Notes under the pieces: generated by a model | Database searches by the model: none | What the model was told of the DNA's origin: nothing | Seen by the model: the letters and a program-made list of their open reading frames with translations, nothing else | Made by a program: the position numbers and the translations under genes | Origin: an uncultured Eubacteriales bacterium | GTDB taxonomy: Bacteria; Bacillota; Clostridia; Oscillospirales; QAKW01 | Direction of reading: 5' to 3' | NCBI GenBank assembly: GCA_934378025.1 | Contig: CAKRPM010000048.1 | Coordinates: 1-8,161, forward strand | Length of the DNA stretch: 8,161 nt | Shown here: piece by piece, positions 1-5,816 of the stretch | Numbering within the stretch: the stretch's first letter is position 1 | Layout of the letters: each line of letters begins with the position of its first letter

Positions 1-337
1 CGGAGTGCCACAGGCCGACGACGGGGCAGCGCAGGGCGAGGGCGCGGTCGTACGCGACCTCGATGACCTTGCACCCGTCGTCGCCCATCGCGCCGCCCTG
101 GACCCCGCCGTCGCTGGCGAACGCCACGGCCGGGACGCCGTCGACCAGGCCGGCGCCGGCGAGCATGCCGGAGCCGTCCTGCGGCGTCAGCAGCTCGAGC
201 GTGCCGGGGTCGAAGAACGTCCCGAGCCGCAGCGCGGGGTCCTTCGGCAGCTCCTCCTCGACCACCACCGGCGGCCGGACGACCAAGCTCGCCCCGACCG
301 CCCGCACCTCCCGCCTCACCCTCTCGCGACCGACCAT
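1..337 (-). CDS. Acyl-CoA carboxylase carboxyltransferase (beta) subunit, N-terminal fragment, runs off the window
   Basis: Reading the - strand from the ATG at 337 gives 112 open codons that leave the window at position 1. Residues ~36-112 look like the start of the carboxyltransferase domain of acetyl-/propionyl-CoA carboxylase beta chains: RLGTFFDPGTLELL (37-50), GAGLVDGVPAVAFASD (61-76), GGAMGDDGCKVIEVA (81-95) and VVGLWHS (106-112), the point where the family continues into its GG-A-R oxyanion segment. The enzyme moves CO2 from biotin carrier to an acyl-CoA in fatty-acid or propionate metabolism. Codons almost always end in G or C, and the region is about three-quarters GC, typical of Actinomycetota and unlike the rest of the window. 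The first ~30 residues are not recognisable, so the start may lie further in, or the N-terminus may be cut by the join at ~325-345. The family assignment is fairly firm; the acyl-CoA substrate cannot be told. Confidence 0.72.
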   Translation of the reverse strand, partial: MVGRERVRREVRAVGASLVVRPPVVVEEELPKDPALRLGTFFDPGTLELLTPQDGSGMLAGAGLVDGVPAVAFASDGGVQGGAMGDDGCKVIEVAYDRALALRCPVVGLWHS

Positions 338-345
338 GGTCAAGG
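325..345. other. Chimeric junction between high-GC (actinobacterial-like) and mid-GC (Clostridia) DNA
   Basis: To the left, sequence is about three-quarters GC and codes on the - strand for a carboxyltransferase subunit. To the right, it is about half GC and codes on the + strand for YbbR repeats. Recognisable YbbR sequence (VKVTGPESVVSKI) starts at ~339, while the carboxyltransferase frame has a possible ATG at 337, so the join must lie close to here. No insertion-sequence end, integrase site, tRNA or direct repeat marks it. The + frame happens to stay open through the join back to ~63, so automatic gene calling would make a false fusion protein. I infer a misassembly or ligation chimera rather than gene transfer. 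Confidence 0.75.
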
Positions 346-1082
346 TGACCGGGCCCGAATCGGTCGTCTCGAAGATCCTGGCGGTGCAGGCAATTGTCGA
401 GCAGGATGTGTTTTCCGAATCCGGTGTGTATGAGAGCCGTATGCGGTATTTGGATCGGTACGGTAATGAGTTGGACAGCACGTATCTGACGTTGGATGCC
501 GATTCGGTGAAGATGAACATTTCCGTAACCGAAGAAAAAGAAGTGCCGCTGCAACTGGAAATTTTGAACAGCGCCGGTGGGAATGACAGCACGTATCTGA
601 ATGTTGAAATCGAGCCGAAAACCATTATGATCACGGCAAGCGCGGATATTTTGTCGTCCATCAACAGCGTTTCGCTGGGGAATTTGGATGTGTCCGAAAT
701 CACTGGTACGTATCATCAGGAGATGGACTTGATTTTGCTCAACGGCGTGAAAAATATTGATAATGTTACCAAGGCAAAGGTGACCATCAATATGGACAAA
801 ATCGTTACCAAGCAATTTACGTTGTCTGCGGCACAAATCAAACTGGATAATTTGCCGAGCAATGTAAAAGCGCAGGTGGTTGAACAATCGGTCAAGGTGA
901 CCGTGCGCGGATTATCGGATGATGTCAATAAACTGAAAGCAACGGATTTGACACTGGCGGCCGACTGTAAAAATATTGCGCAAACGGCGGGAACCAATCG
1001 GATGAGCGCGTATGTGAAATTTCCGCAGGATGCCAAGGTGGGCGCAGTAGGGAAGTATGAGCTGACGATAAAGGTATCGTAA
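336..1082 (+). CDS. cdaR: YbbR-repeat protein, CdaR-like regulator of diadenylate cyclase, N-terminus lost
   Basis: About 248 residues remain, made of YbbR repeats. The first begins VKVTGPESVVSKI (residues 2-14), the classic YbbR opening. Further beta-rich repeat units follow at about residues 60-150 and 150-248, the last ending with FPQDAKVGAVGKYELTIKV. In Bacillota, CdaR is a membrane-anchored extracytoplasmic protein that binds and modulates the diadenylate cyclase CdaA, and it is usually encoded as cdaA-cdaR-glmM. Here the expected N-terminal membrane helix and the first repeat are missing because the foreign fragment joins at ~325-345. The ATG at 336 is merely the first in-frame one near the join, not a believable native start. 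A strong terminator follows directly, so glmM is not the next gene. The YbbR family call is solid; the CdaR role is by family. Confidence 0.8.
   Translation: MVKVTGPESVVSKILAVQAIVEQDVFSESGVYESRMRYLDRYGNELDSTYLTLDADSVKMNISVTEEKEVPLQLEILNSAGGNDSTYLNVEIEPKTIMITASADILSSINSVSLGNLDVSEITGTYHQEMDLILLNGVKNIDNVTKAKVTINMDKIVTKQFTLSAAQIKLDNLPSNVKAQVVEQSVKVTVRGLSDDVNKLKATDLTLAADCKNIAQTAGTNRMSAYVKFPQDAKVGAVGKYELTIKVS
474..600 (+). repeat. 16-nt perfect direct repeat inside cdaR (474-489 and 585-600)
   Basis: The string GACAGCACGTATCTGA occurs at 474-489 and again at 585-600, 111 nt (37 codons) apart and in the same reading frame, each encoding D-S-T-Y-L. The neighbouring bases differ. It may reflect the repeat nature of YbbR domains, although the two copies do not sit at obviously equivalent positions of the repeat. 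Confidence 0.6.
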
Positions 1083-1086
1083 CGGC

Positions 1087-1126
1087 AATCCCCCTCCGCA
1101 TTTCTTTTGCGGAGGGGGATTTTTTT
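1087..1126 (+). terminator. Strong intrinsic terminator after cdaR
   Basis: A perfect GC-rich stem pairs 1088-1100 (ATCCCCCTCCGCA) with 1108-1120 around a 7-nt loop, and can be extended by one A-T pair. A run of seven T follows (1120-1126). It starts 5 nt after the cdaR stop codon and should end the upstream transcript, separating it from the RseC-like gene. Confidence 0.93.
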
Positions 1127-1190
1127 CAACAAGGCACGGCGACGCTTCTTGCCAAACAATTTGTGCCTTTTGAACAGAAGGGAGATTTTT

Positions 1191-1622
1191 ATGGAACAAG
1201 AGGGGATTGTCATAAAAACGCAAGGGCAAACGGCTACAGTGTCGGTGCGGCGCCGCAGCGGCTGCGGGGAGCATTGTGTGCACTGCGGTGCCTGCGAACA
1301 CTCTTCGGAAATATTGGAAGCTTTTTGTACGATTGACGTGCAAAAAGGGGATCGGGTGCGGGTGCGCAGTGAGTCTGCACCGATCTTGTTTGGAATGATC
1401 GCCCTGTTCGTGTTTCCGATTTTGTTGCCGTTGGTCGGTTATGTTGCGATGACGCAGCTTTTCTCAGCGGCGGTCGGCGGTGTGACGGCGGCGGTATTGC
1501 TTATCGGCTGTGCGGGCTTGGCGGTGTTTTTGAACCGTTCACCGATGTATTTGCGCCAAACCAAACCGTGTGTGGTTGCTAAGATAGATAATACTTGCAA
1601 TTCCGGACGTATTGATATATAA
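1191..1622 (+). CDS. RseC/MucC-family (SoxR-reducing system / sigma-E regulator type) membrane protein
   Basis: This is a 143-aa protein starting at ATG 1191, preceded by AGAAGGGAG six nt upstream. The N-terminal cytosolic part has a beta-rich start (GIVIKTQGQTATVSV) followed by a cysteine cluster C25-x3-C29-x2-C32-x2-C35, the hallmark of the RseC family. A second short beta segment ends at KGDRVRVRS (52-60). Two membrane helices follow at about residues 66-86 and 94-114, then a short tail. In Proteobacteria RseC members act with the sigma-E system or with the Rsx/Rnf electron-transport complex that reduces SoxR. In Clostridia members are known mainly by sequence and a metal or Fe-S role for the cysteines is plausible but unproven. 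It follows a strong terminator with only ~64 nt between, and I see no convincing promoter there. Its last codons contain the promoter of the next gene. Confidence 0.85.
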   Translation: MEQEGIVIKTQGQTATVSVRRRSGCGEHCVHCGACEHSSEILEAFCTIDVQKGDRVRVRSESAPILFGMIALFVFPILLPLVGYVAMTQLFSAAVGGVTAAVLLIGCAGLAVFLNRSPMYLRQTKPCVVAKIDNTCNSGRIDI

Positions 1623-1623
1623 T
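1595..1623 (+). promoter_or_regulatory. Sigma-A promoter overlapping the RseC-like gene's stop codon
   Basis: The -35 box TTGCAA (1595-1600) and -10 box TATAAT (1618-1623) are separated by the ideal 17 nt. The -10 box contains the stop codon TAA (1620-1622) of the upstream gene. Transcription would start near 1630, only a few bases before the ribosome site AAAGGAG (1632-1638), so the leader is extremely short. It should drive the aminotransferase-purB-nrdR group. Confidence 0.8.
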
Positions 1624-1646
1624 AAGCTTTCAAAGGAGTGAAAAAA

Positions 1647-2942
1647 ATGCCGGCATTATCACAATTAACAAAAGAACAGTTACAAACGCTGCATACCAAG
1701 TTGATGGCATCGTACGAGGAATATCGGGGAAAAAATCTCGCCTTGGATATGTCCCGAGGGAAACCGTGCGATGAGCAATTGGATCTCAGCGAAAAAATAT
1801 TAAAAACCGTCAGCAGTACGGAAGACTGCTTTGCCAAAAACGGCTTGGACTGCCGCAATTACGGTCTATGGGACGGTATCGGTGAGGCAAAGGTGTTGTT
1901 CGGTGAGCTGCTGGGGATTGCTCCGGAGCAGCTGGTGCTGGGCGGCAACTCCAGCTTAAATATGATGTACGACACCGTTTCCCGTGCCTATAATTTTGGA
2001 TTTTTCAACAGTCCGCGTCCCTGGGGAAAGGAATCGGTCGTTAAATTTTTGTGCCCGTCACCGGGCTATGACCGCCATTTTGCAATTTGCCAGTTGTTCG
2101 GCATGGAAATGATTACCATTCCCATGACGCCGACGGGACCGGACATGGACGCGGTGGAATATTATGTGGAAAACGACAAGGCGGTAAAGGGAATTTGGTG
2201 TGTGCCTAAGTATTCCAATCCGCAGGGCATTACATATTCGGACGAAACCGTGCGCCGCTTTGCACGTTTAAAACCCGCGGCGCCCGATTTTCGGATCTTT
2301 TGGGACAACGCTTATGCCGTGCATGATTTGTACGACGAGCACGATCATCTTTTAAATATCTTTGATGCGTGCAGCGAAGAGAGCAATCCGGATATTGTGA
2401 TTTCTTTCAGCTCCACCTCCAAAATTTCTTTCCCGGGCAGCGGTGTGGCCATTATGGCGGCCAGCCCCCGGAATTTGGAATTTATGAAACAACAGATTTC
2501 CATTCAAACCATCGGACCGGATAAGCTCAATCAGCTTCGCCATGTAAAAGCCTATAAGAATGCCGACGGCGTGCGCCATCACATGAGAAAATTGGCGGAT
2601 ATTCTGCGCCCGAAATTTGAAATGGTTCTCAATGTTTTGGAGGAAGAGCTAAGCGAATATCAAATCGGCTCATGGTCACGTCCGCGGGGCGGATATTTTA
2701 TCGGCTTTGATACACCCGAGGGATGTGCAAAGCACGTATATCAGCTTTGCAAGGACGTGGGCGTTGTATTAACTGATGCGGGAGCAACCTATCCCTACGG
2801 CATTGATCCCAAGGATCAAAATATCCGTCTGGCGCCCAGCTTCCCCAAACTGGAAGAACTTGAGCAGGCCATGCATGTATTCTGTACTTGTGTTAAGTTG
2901 GCGGCTGTTGAAAAAATGCTGGAGGAAACAGAGCATGCATGA
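1647..2942 (+). CDS. MocR-type (subgroup Ic) PLP-dependent aminotransferase, probable aspartate aminotransferase
   Basis: The protein is 431 aa and belongs to the fold-type I aminotransferase branch called Aminotran_MocR, whose studied members transfer the amino group between aspartate and 2-oxoglutarate. Visible active-site residues are N191 in KYSNPQG, D220 and Y223 in WDNAYAVHDL, the PLP-binding lysine K259 in SSTSKISFPGSG, and the substrate carboxylate-binding arginine R394 in NIRLAPSFP. An early SRGKP segment (residues ~37-41) and GGNSSLNMMYD (~95) are also typical. ATG 1647 is chosen because AAAGGAG (1632-1638) lies 8 nt upstream; a GTG at 1638 would overlap that site. The stop overlaps the purB start by 8 nt, so the two are probably translationally coupled. 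Aspartate is consumed in two purine steps upstream of PurB, which makes the pairing sensible. Exact amino-donor specificity is inferred from the family. Confidence 0.87.
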   Translation: MPALSQLTKEQLQTLHTKLMASYEEYRGKNLALDMSRGKPCDEQLDLSEKILKTVSSTEDCFAKNGLDCRNYGLWDGIGEAKVLFGELLGIAPEQLVLGGNSSLNMMYDTVSRAYNFGFFNSPRPWGKESVVKFLCPSPGYDRHFAICQLFGMEMITIPMTPTGPDMDAVEYYVENDKAVKGIWCVPKYSNPQGITYSDETVRRFARLKPAAPDFRIFWDNAYAVHDLYDEHDHLLNIFDACSEESNPDIVISFSSTSKISFPGSGVAIMAASPRNLEFMKQQISIQTIGPDKLNQLRHVKAYKNADGVRHHMRKLADILRPKFEMVLNVLEEELSEYQIGSWSRPRGGYFIGFDTPEGCAKHVYQLCKDVGVVLTDAGATYPYGIDPKDQNIRLAPSFPKLEELEQAMHVFCTCVKLAAVEKMLEETEHA

Positions 2943-4356
2943 TCGTTATGAGAGCCCTTTCGGCGCTCGCTACGCAAGCAAAGAAATGCAATATATTTTT
3001 TCGCCGAAAAAAAAGTTTAAAACCTGGCGCCGTCTGTGGATTGCACTGGCCAAGGCCGAAAAAACGCTCGGCTTGCCGATTACACAGGCACAAATTGACC
3101 AGATGGAACAATTTCAAGAGGATATCAATTTTGATGTGGCGGCGGAAAAAGAAAAAGAAATTCGCCATGATGTAATGAGTCACGTGTATGCATTCGGCGT
3201 TCAGGCGCCGCTTGCCAAACCGATTATTCACTTGGGCGCCACCTCGTGCTATGTCGGCGACAATACGGATTTGATTATCATGCGTGAAGGGTTGCGCTTG
3301 GTGCGCGAAAAGCTGCTGACCGTGATGGACAACCTCAGCAATTTCGCAGAAAAGTACAAGGGGATGCCTTGTCTGGGGTATACGCACTTGCAGCCGGCGC
3401 AGCTGACAACGGTCGGCAAACGTGCCACATTATGGCTCAATGAGTTTTTAATGGATTTGGATGAGATTGATCATCGCATCGGCGAGCTGCGGCTGTTGGG
3501 CAGCAAAGGAACCACCGGAACGCAAGCCAGCTTTTTGGATTTGTTTGACGGGGATTATGATAAAATCGAGCAAATGGAAGAAATGATTGCCCGTTCGTTT
3601 GAGTTTGACGGCGTTGTACCGGTGTCCGGACAAACCTATTCCCGCAAAACAGACGCGCAGATTGCGCAGTGTCTGTCCGGTATTGCGCAAAGCGCCTATA
3701 AGTTTGCGGGGGATATGCGTTTGTTGCAAAGCTATAAAGAGATGGAGGAGCCTTTTGAGAAAAAACAAGTCGGTTCTTCTGCGATGCCCTATAAGCGCAA
3801 TCCCATGCGGTGCGAACGAATTTGCGCCTTGGCGCGGTATGTGATGGTGGATGCGCTCAATCCGGTGATGACAACCTCCGTGCAGTTTTTCGAGCGAACG
3901 CTGGACGATTCCGCCAACAAACGGATTGCCATGGCAGAGGCCTTTTTGGCAACCGACGGGATTTTGAACATTTTAATCAATGTTACCGACGGTTTGGTGG
4001 TATACCCGAAAATGATTGAGCAGCGCATTATGAACGAGCTTCCGTTTATGTGCAGCGAAAATATCATGATGGAAGCGGTTAAAAAAGGCGGCGACCGCCA
4101 GGAATTGCATGAAAAAATCAGAATTTATTCGATGGAAAGCGCCCGTGAGGTAAAGCAATTCGGGAAACCCAATGATTTGATTGATCGAATTTGTGCCGAT
4201 GCGGCGTTTGGAATGGACAAACAGGCGGCAATGGAAATTTTGGTGCCGGCAAAATATATCGGCTGTTGCGAGCAACAGGTCGATCGATTTTTAGAAAAAT
4301 ATGTCCGTCCCCGCTTGCAGCATTTTCATAAGCAGGCGGCCTCGCTCACGGTTTAG
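2935..4356 (+). CDS. purB: Adenylosuccinate lyase
   Basis: A 473-aa member of the fumarase/aspartase superfamily. It releases fumarate from SAICAR and from adenylosuccinate in purine (AMP) synthesis, as a cytosolic homotetramer. Catalytic residues are visible: H78 in RHDVMSHV, H151 in YTHLQPAQ, and S281-S282 in the mobile loop GSSAMPYKRNP (280-290). The family-wide TTGTQASF and FERTLDDSANKR stretches are also present. It resembles animal ADSL much more than short Bacillus PurB (~430 aa): the N-terminal ESPFGARYAS...YIFS region, the H-to-H spacing of 73 residues as in human (86 and 159), Y rather than H in the MPYK loop, and a similar length to the human 484. ATG 2935 is preceded by GGAGG (2921-2925) with 9 nt spacing and overlaps the aminotransferase end. 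Close relatives of this long type are known in several bacteria, so recent transfer need not be assumed; base composition matches the neighbours. Confidence 0.96.
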   Translation: MHDRYESPFGARYASKEMQYIFSPKKKFKTWRRLWIALAKAEKTLGLPITQAQIDQMEQFQEDINFDVAAEKEKEIRHDVMSHVYAFGVQAPLAKPIIHLGATSCYVGDNTDLIIMREGLRLVREKLLTVMDNLSNFAEKYKGMPCLGYTHLQPAQLTTVGKRATLWLNEFLMDLDEIDHRIGELRLLGSKGTTGTQASFLDLFDGDYDKIEQMEEMIARSFEFDGVVPVSGQTYSRKTDAQIAQCLSGIAQSAYKFAGDMRLLQSYKEMEEPFEKKQVGSSAMPYKRNPMRCERICALARYVMVDALNPVMTTSVQFFERTLDDSANKRIAMAEAFLATDGILNILINVTDGLVVYPKMIEQRIMNELPFMCSENIMMEAVKKGGDRQELHEKIRIYSMESAREVKQFGKPNDLIDRICADAAFGMDKQAAMEILVPAKYIGCCEQQVDRFLEKYVRPRLQHFHKQAASLTV

Positions 4357-4387
4357 GATTCTTAAAAACGTTACAAGAGGTGATTAT

Positions 4388-4843
4388 ATGAAGTGTCCGT
4401 ATTGCGGTTTTATGGAAAGCAAAGTGGTTGATTCCCGCCCGACGGAGGACGGCGAAAAGATCCGTCGCCGCCGCGAATGTATTCAGTGCGCCAAGCGATT
4501 TACAACCTTTGAGGAAATCGAAACCATTCCGCTGATCGTCGTTAAAAAGGATCATACGCGCGAGCCGTTTTCGAAAGAAAAAATCATTCGCGGTTTAATG
4601 AAGGCGTGCGAAAAGCGGCCGGTCAGCATGGAAACAATGGAAAAAATCGCGTCGGAGATCGAAAATAAACTTTGTAACAGTATGGCAAAAGAGGTTACAA
4701 CAACGTATATCGGCGATTTGGTGATGGAAAAACTCAAAGCATGCGATGACGTTGCTTATGTCCGTTATGCTTCCGTGCATCGGCAATTCAAAGATATCAA
4801 TTCTCTTTTTGAAGAGGTTTCCAAAATATTAAAGGATAAGTAG
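4388..4843 (+). CDS. nrdR: Transcriptional repressor NrdR
   Basis: A 151-aa protein of the usual NrdR length. It opens with the zinc ribbon MKCPYCG, with cysteines 3, 6, 31 and 34 (CIQC) as ligands and the basic stretch KIRRRREC. An ATP-cone domain follows from about residue 49 (VVKKDHTREPFSKEKI) to ~139. NrdR senses dATP/ATP through the cone and, loaded with dATP, binds NrdR boxes to repress ribonucleotide reductase operons. AAGAGGTG (4374-4381) lies 6 nt before ATG 4388. The gap to purB is only 31 nt with no terminator, so it is probably co-transcribed from the promoter at 1595. I found no NrdR-box-like palindrome in the window, so its targets lie elsewhere. Confidence 0.97.
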   Translation: MKCPYCGFMESKVVDSRPTEDGEKIRRRRECIQCAKRFTTFEEIETIPLIVVKKDHTREPFSKEKIIRGLMKACEKRPVSMETMEKIASEIENKLCNSMAKEVTTTYIGDLVMEKLKACDDVAYVRYASVHRQFKDINSLFEEVSKILKDK

Positions 4844-4853
4844 AGGATACATC

Positions 4854-5375
4854 ATGAATTTATTTGAAAATGAATATGACGGCGAATTGAATTTTGAAAT
4901 TACCGACAAGCAGGTGACAGAAGAGAAAATCACCATGGATCTTTCGGCAGAGTATAACGGTCAAACGGTCGGCTTGCAGGTCAGCGTGCCGCTGCTGCGC
5001 CGTAAAATGCTGTTTAAATCGGCAACATTTTTAAAGGCGGGCTCGCCCGTGATACTTTCTTCTTTGGGCGAACAAAGCGATCGCTTTTTGCAGGCGTTGG
5101 ACGAAATCTGGAATCCGGATTTTGAGGTGGAACACGCTTTTTCCGAGGAGCCGGTCGAACTGGAGTACAGCTTGCTGAACAAGGATTTGTACGATTGCCT
5201 GACCGAGAAAAACTATTTAAAGCTTTTTGCGGATATCGATTTGGAAACCGGGGATGATTTTGATAATATTAATATGGAAATCGGATTTAATTTCAACCTC
5301 GGACGCAATCGCGCTTCCTTCGTGGAGAAAAAGAAAGAATTGCGCGATGATTTTGCCGCTTTAATTATGGCATAA
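4854..5375 (+). CDS. Unrecognised acidic cytosolic protein of 173 aa
   Basis: I do not recognise this family. The ORF starts at ATG 4854, 10 nt after the nrdR stop, with TAGAGG (4841-4846) overlapping that stop as ribosome site. The product is rich in Asp and Glu, has no signal peptide or membrane segment, and lacks cysteine motifs; a single Cys lies near residue 120. The first ~60 residues alternate in a beta-strand manner (LNFEITDKQV, ITMDLSAEYNG, TVGLQVSVPLLRRK). The middle is mixed and contains ALDEIWNPDFEVEHAF. The C-terminus has another beta segment (INMEIGFNFNLGRN) and ends in a charged helix. Base composition and codon use match neighbours, so it looks native and coding. It is tightly coupled to nrdR and ends 17 nt before the rplU promoter. 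A role in nucleotide or ribosome metabolism would be guesswork. Confidence 0.8.
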   Translation: MNLFENEYDGELNFEITDKQVTEEKITMDLSAEYNGQTVGLQVSVPLLRRKMLFKSATFLKAGSPVILSSLGEQSDRFLQALDEIWNPDFEVEHAFSEEPVELEYSLLNKDLYDCLTEKNYLKLFADIDLETGDDFDNINMEIGFNFNLGRNRASFVEKKKELRDDFAALIMA

Positions 5376-5392
5376 GAGTTTTTGCAAAAGAG

Positions 5393-5422
5393 TTGACAAA
5401 ACAAATATAAATATGATATAAT
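5393..5422 (+). promoter_or_regulatory. Consensus sigma-A promoter of the rplU operon
   Basis: TTGACA (5393-5398) and TATAAT (5417-5422) are both perfect consensus hexamers, 18 nt apart, and TG at 5414-5415 makes an extended -10. Transcription should start near 5429. It begins 17 nt after the stop of the preceding gene. Such strength is typical of ribosomal protein operons. Confidence 0.93.
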
Positions 5423-5427
5423 CACTG

Positions 5428-5492
5428 TTGCCGCTTATGCCGGGTAGAATTGGCTTGCCAAACCTTGCGTAGCGAGTTTTAAAAAAGAAAGT
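5428..5492 (+). ncRNA. Structured 5' leader of rplU, candidate L21 leader
   Basis: About 75-80 nt separate the predicted start site (~5429) from the rplU ATG. Two hairpins can be drawn. 5450-5461 is TTGG-CTTG-CCAA, a four-pair stem with the stable CUUG tetraloop. 5461-5478 pairs CTTGC (5464-5468) with GCGAG (5472-5476), extended by two A-T pairs over a bulged C. A purine-rich run (AAAAAAGAAAG) then leads to the ribosome site. An L21 leader RNA upstream of rplU is a known Firmicutes regulatory family. I infer membership from position and structure, not from a match to its consensus. Confidence 0.45.
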
Positions 5493-5504
5493 GAGGTGCT
5501 TTGT

Positions 5505-5816
5505 ATGTTCGCTATTATTGAAACCGGCGGAAAACAATACAAAGTGCAGGAAGGCGATGTGATTTTCGTCGAAAAATTGGCAGGAGAAGAAAATTCGACT
5601 GTTGTGTTTGATAAGATCATTGCGCTGGGCGACGGATCTGATATTAAAGTCGGTGCACCGTATATTGATGACGCGAAGGTTACCGCCAATCTGATCAAGT
5701 CCGGTAAATCCGCAAAGATTATTGTTTACAAGATGAAGCCGAAAAAGAATTACCGTCGTAAACAGGGTCACAGACAGCCCTATACCAAGGTTCAGATTAC
5801 GGCGATTGAAGCGTAA
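5505..5816 (+). CDS. rplU: 50S ribosomal protein L21
   Basis: A 103-aa protein with the full L21 pattern: [18 protein letters not shown] at the N-terminus, the middle [12 protein letters not shown], and the basic 23S rRNA-binding C-terminal segment [17 protein letters not shown] followed by [10 protein letters not shown]. It binds 23S rRNA domain I together with L20 in the large subunit. ATG 5505 has GAGGTG (5493-5498) six nt upstream; an in-frame GTG at 5496 overlaps that site and is unlikely. It is the first gene of the rplU-prp-rpmA operon, and its stop TAA shares one base with the prp start (TAATG). Confidence 0.98.
   Translation: MFAIIETGGKQYKVQEGDVIFVEKLAGEENSTVVFDKIIALGDGSDIKVGAPYIDDAKVTANLIKSGKSAKIIVYKMKPKKNYRRKQGHRQPYTKVQITAIEA

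Noticed and set aside
63..338. Long + strand ORF in the GC-rich segment, open into cdaR
   Set aside because: No recognisable protein, low-complexity Ser/Pro/Thr-rich translation typical of a GC-rich antisense frame. The - strand carries the real homology.
1..345. Horizontally acquired island
   Set aside because: No element end or integration site, and both genes at the edge are broken or nearly so; a chimeric join is a better explanation.
1131..1169. 7-bp inverted repeat AAGGCAC/GTGCCTT before the RseC-like gene
   Set aside because: Arms are short and 25 nt apart, with no T run or known operator; likely chance.
1638..1640. GTG as aminotransferase start
   Set aside because: It overlaps the ribosome site AAAGGAG; ATG 1647 has correct spacing.
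4357..4387. Possible separate promoter for nrdR
   Set aside because: Only 31 nt with no -35/-10 pair of acceptable quality; read-through from purB is simpler.
5496..5498. GTG as rplU start
   Set aside because: It lies inside the GAGGTG ribosome site; ATG 5505 gives the standard L21 N-terminus MFAIIETGG.
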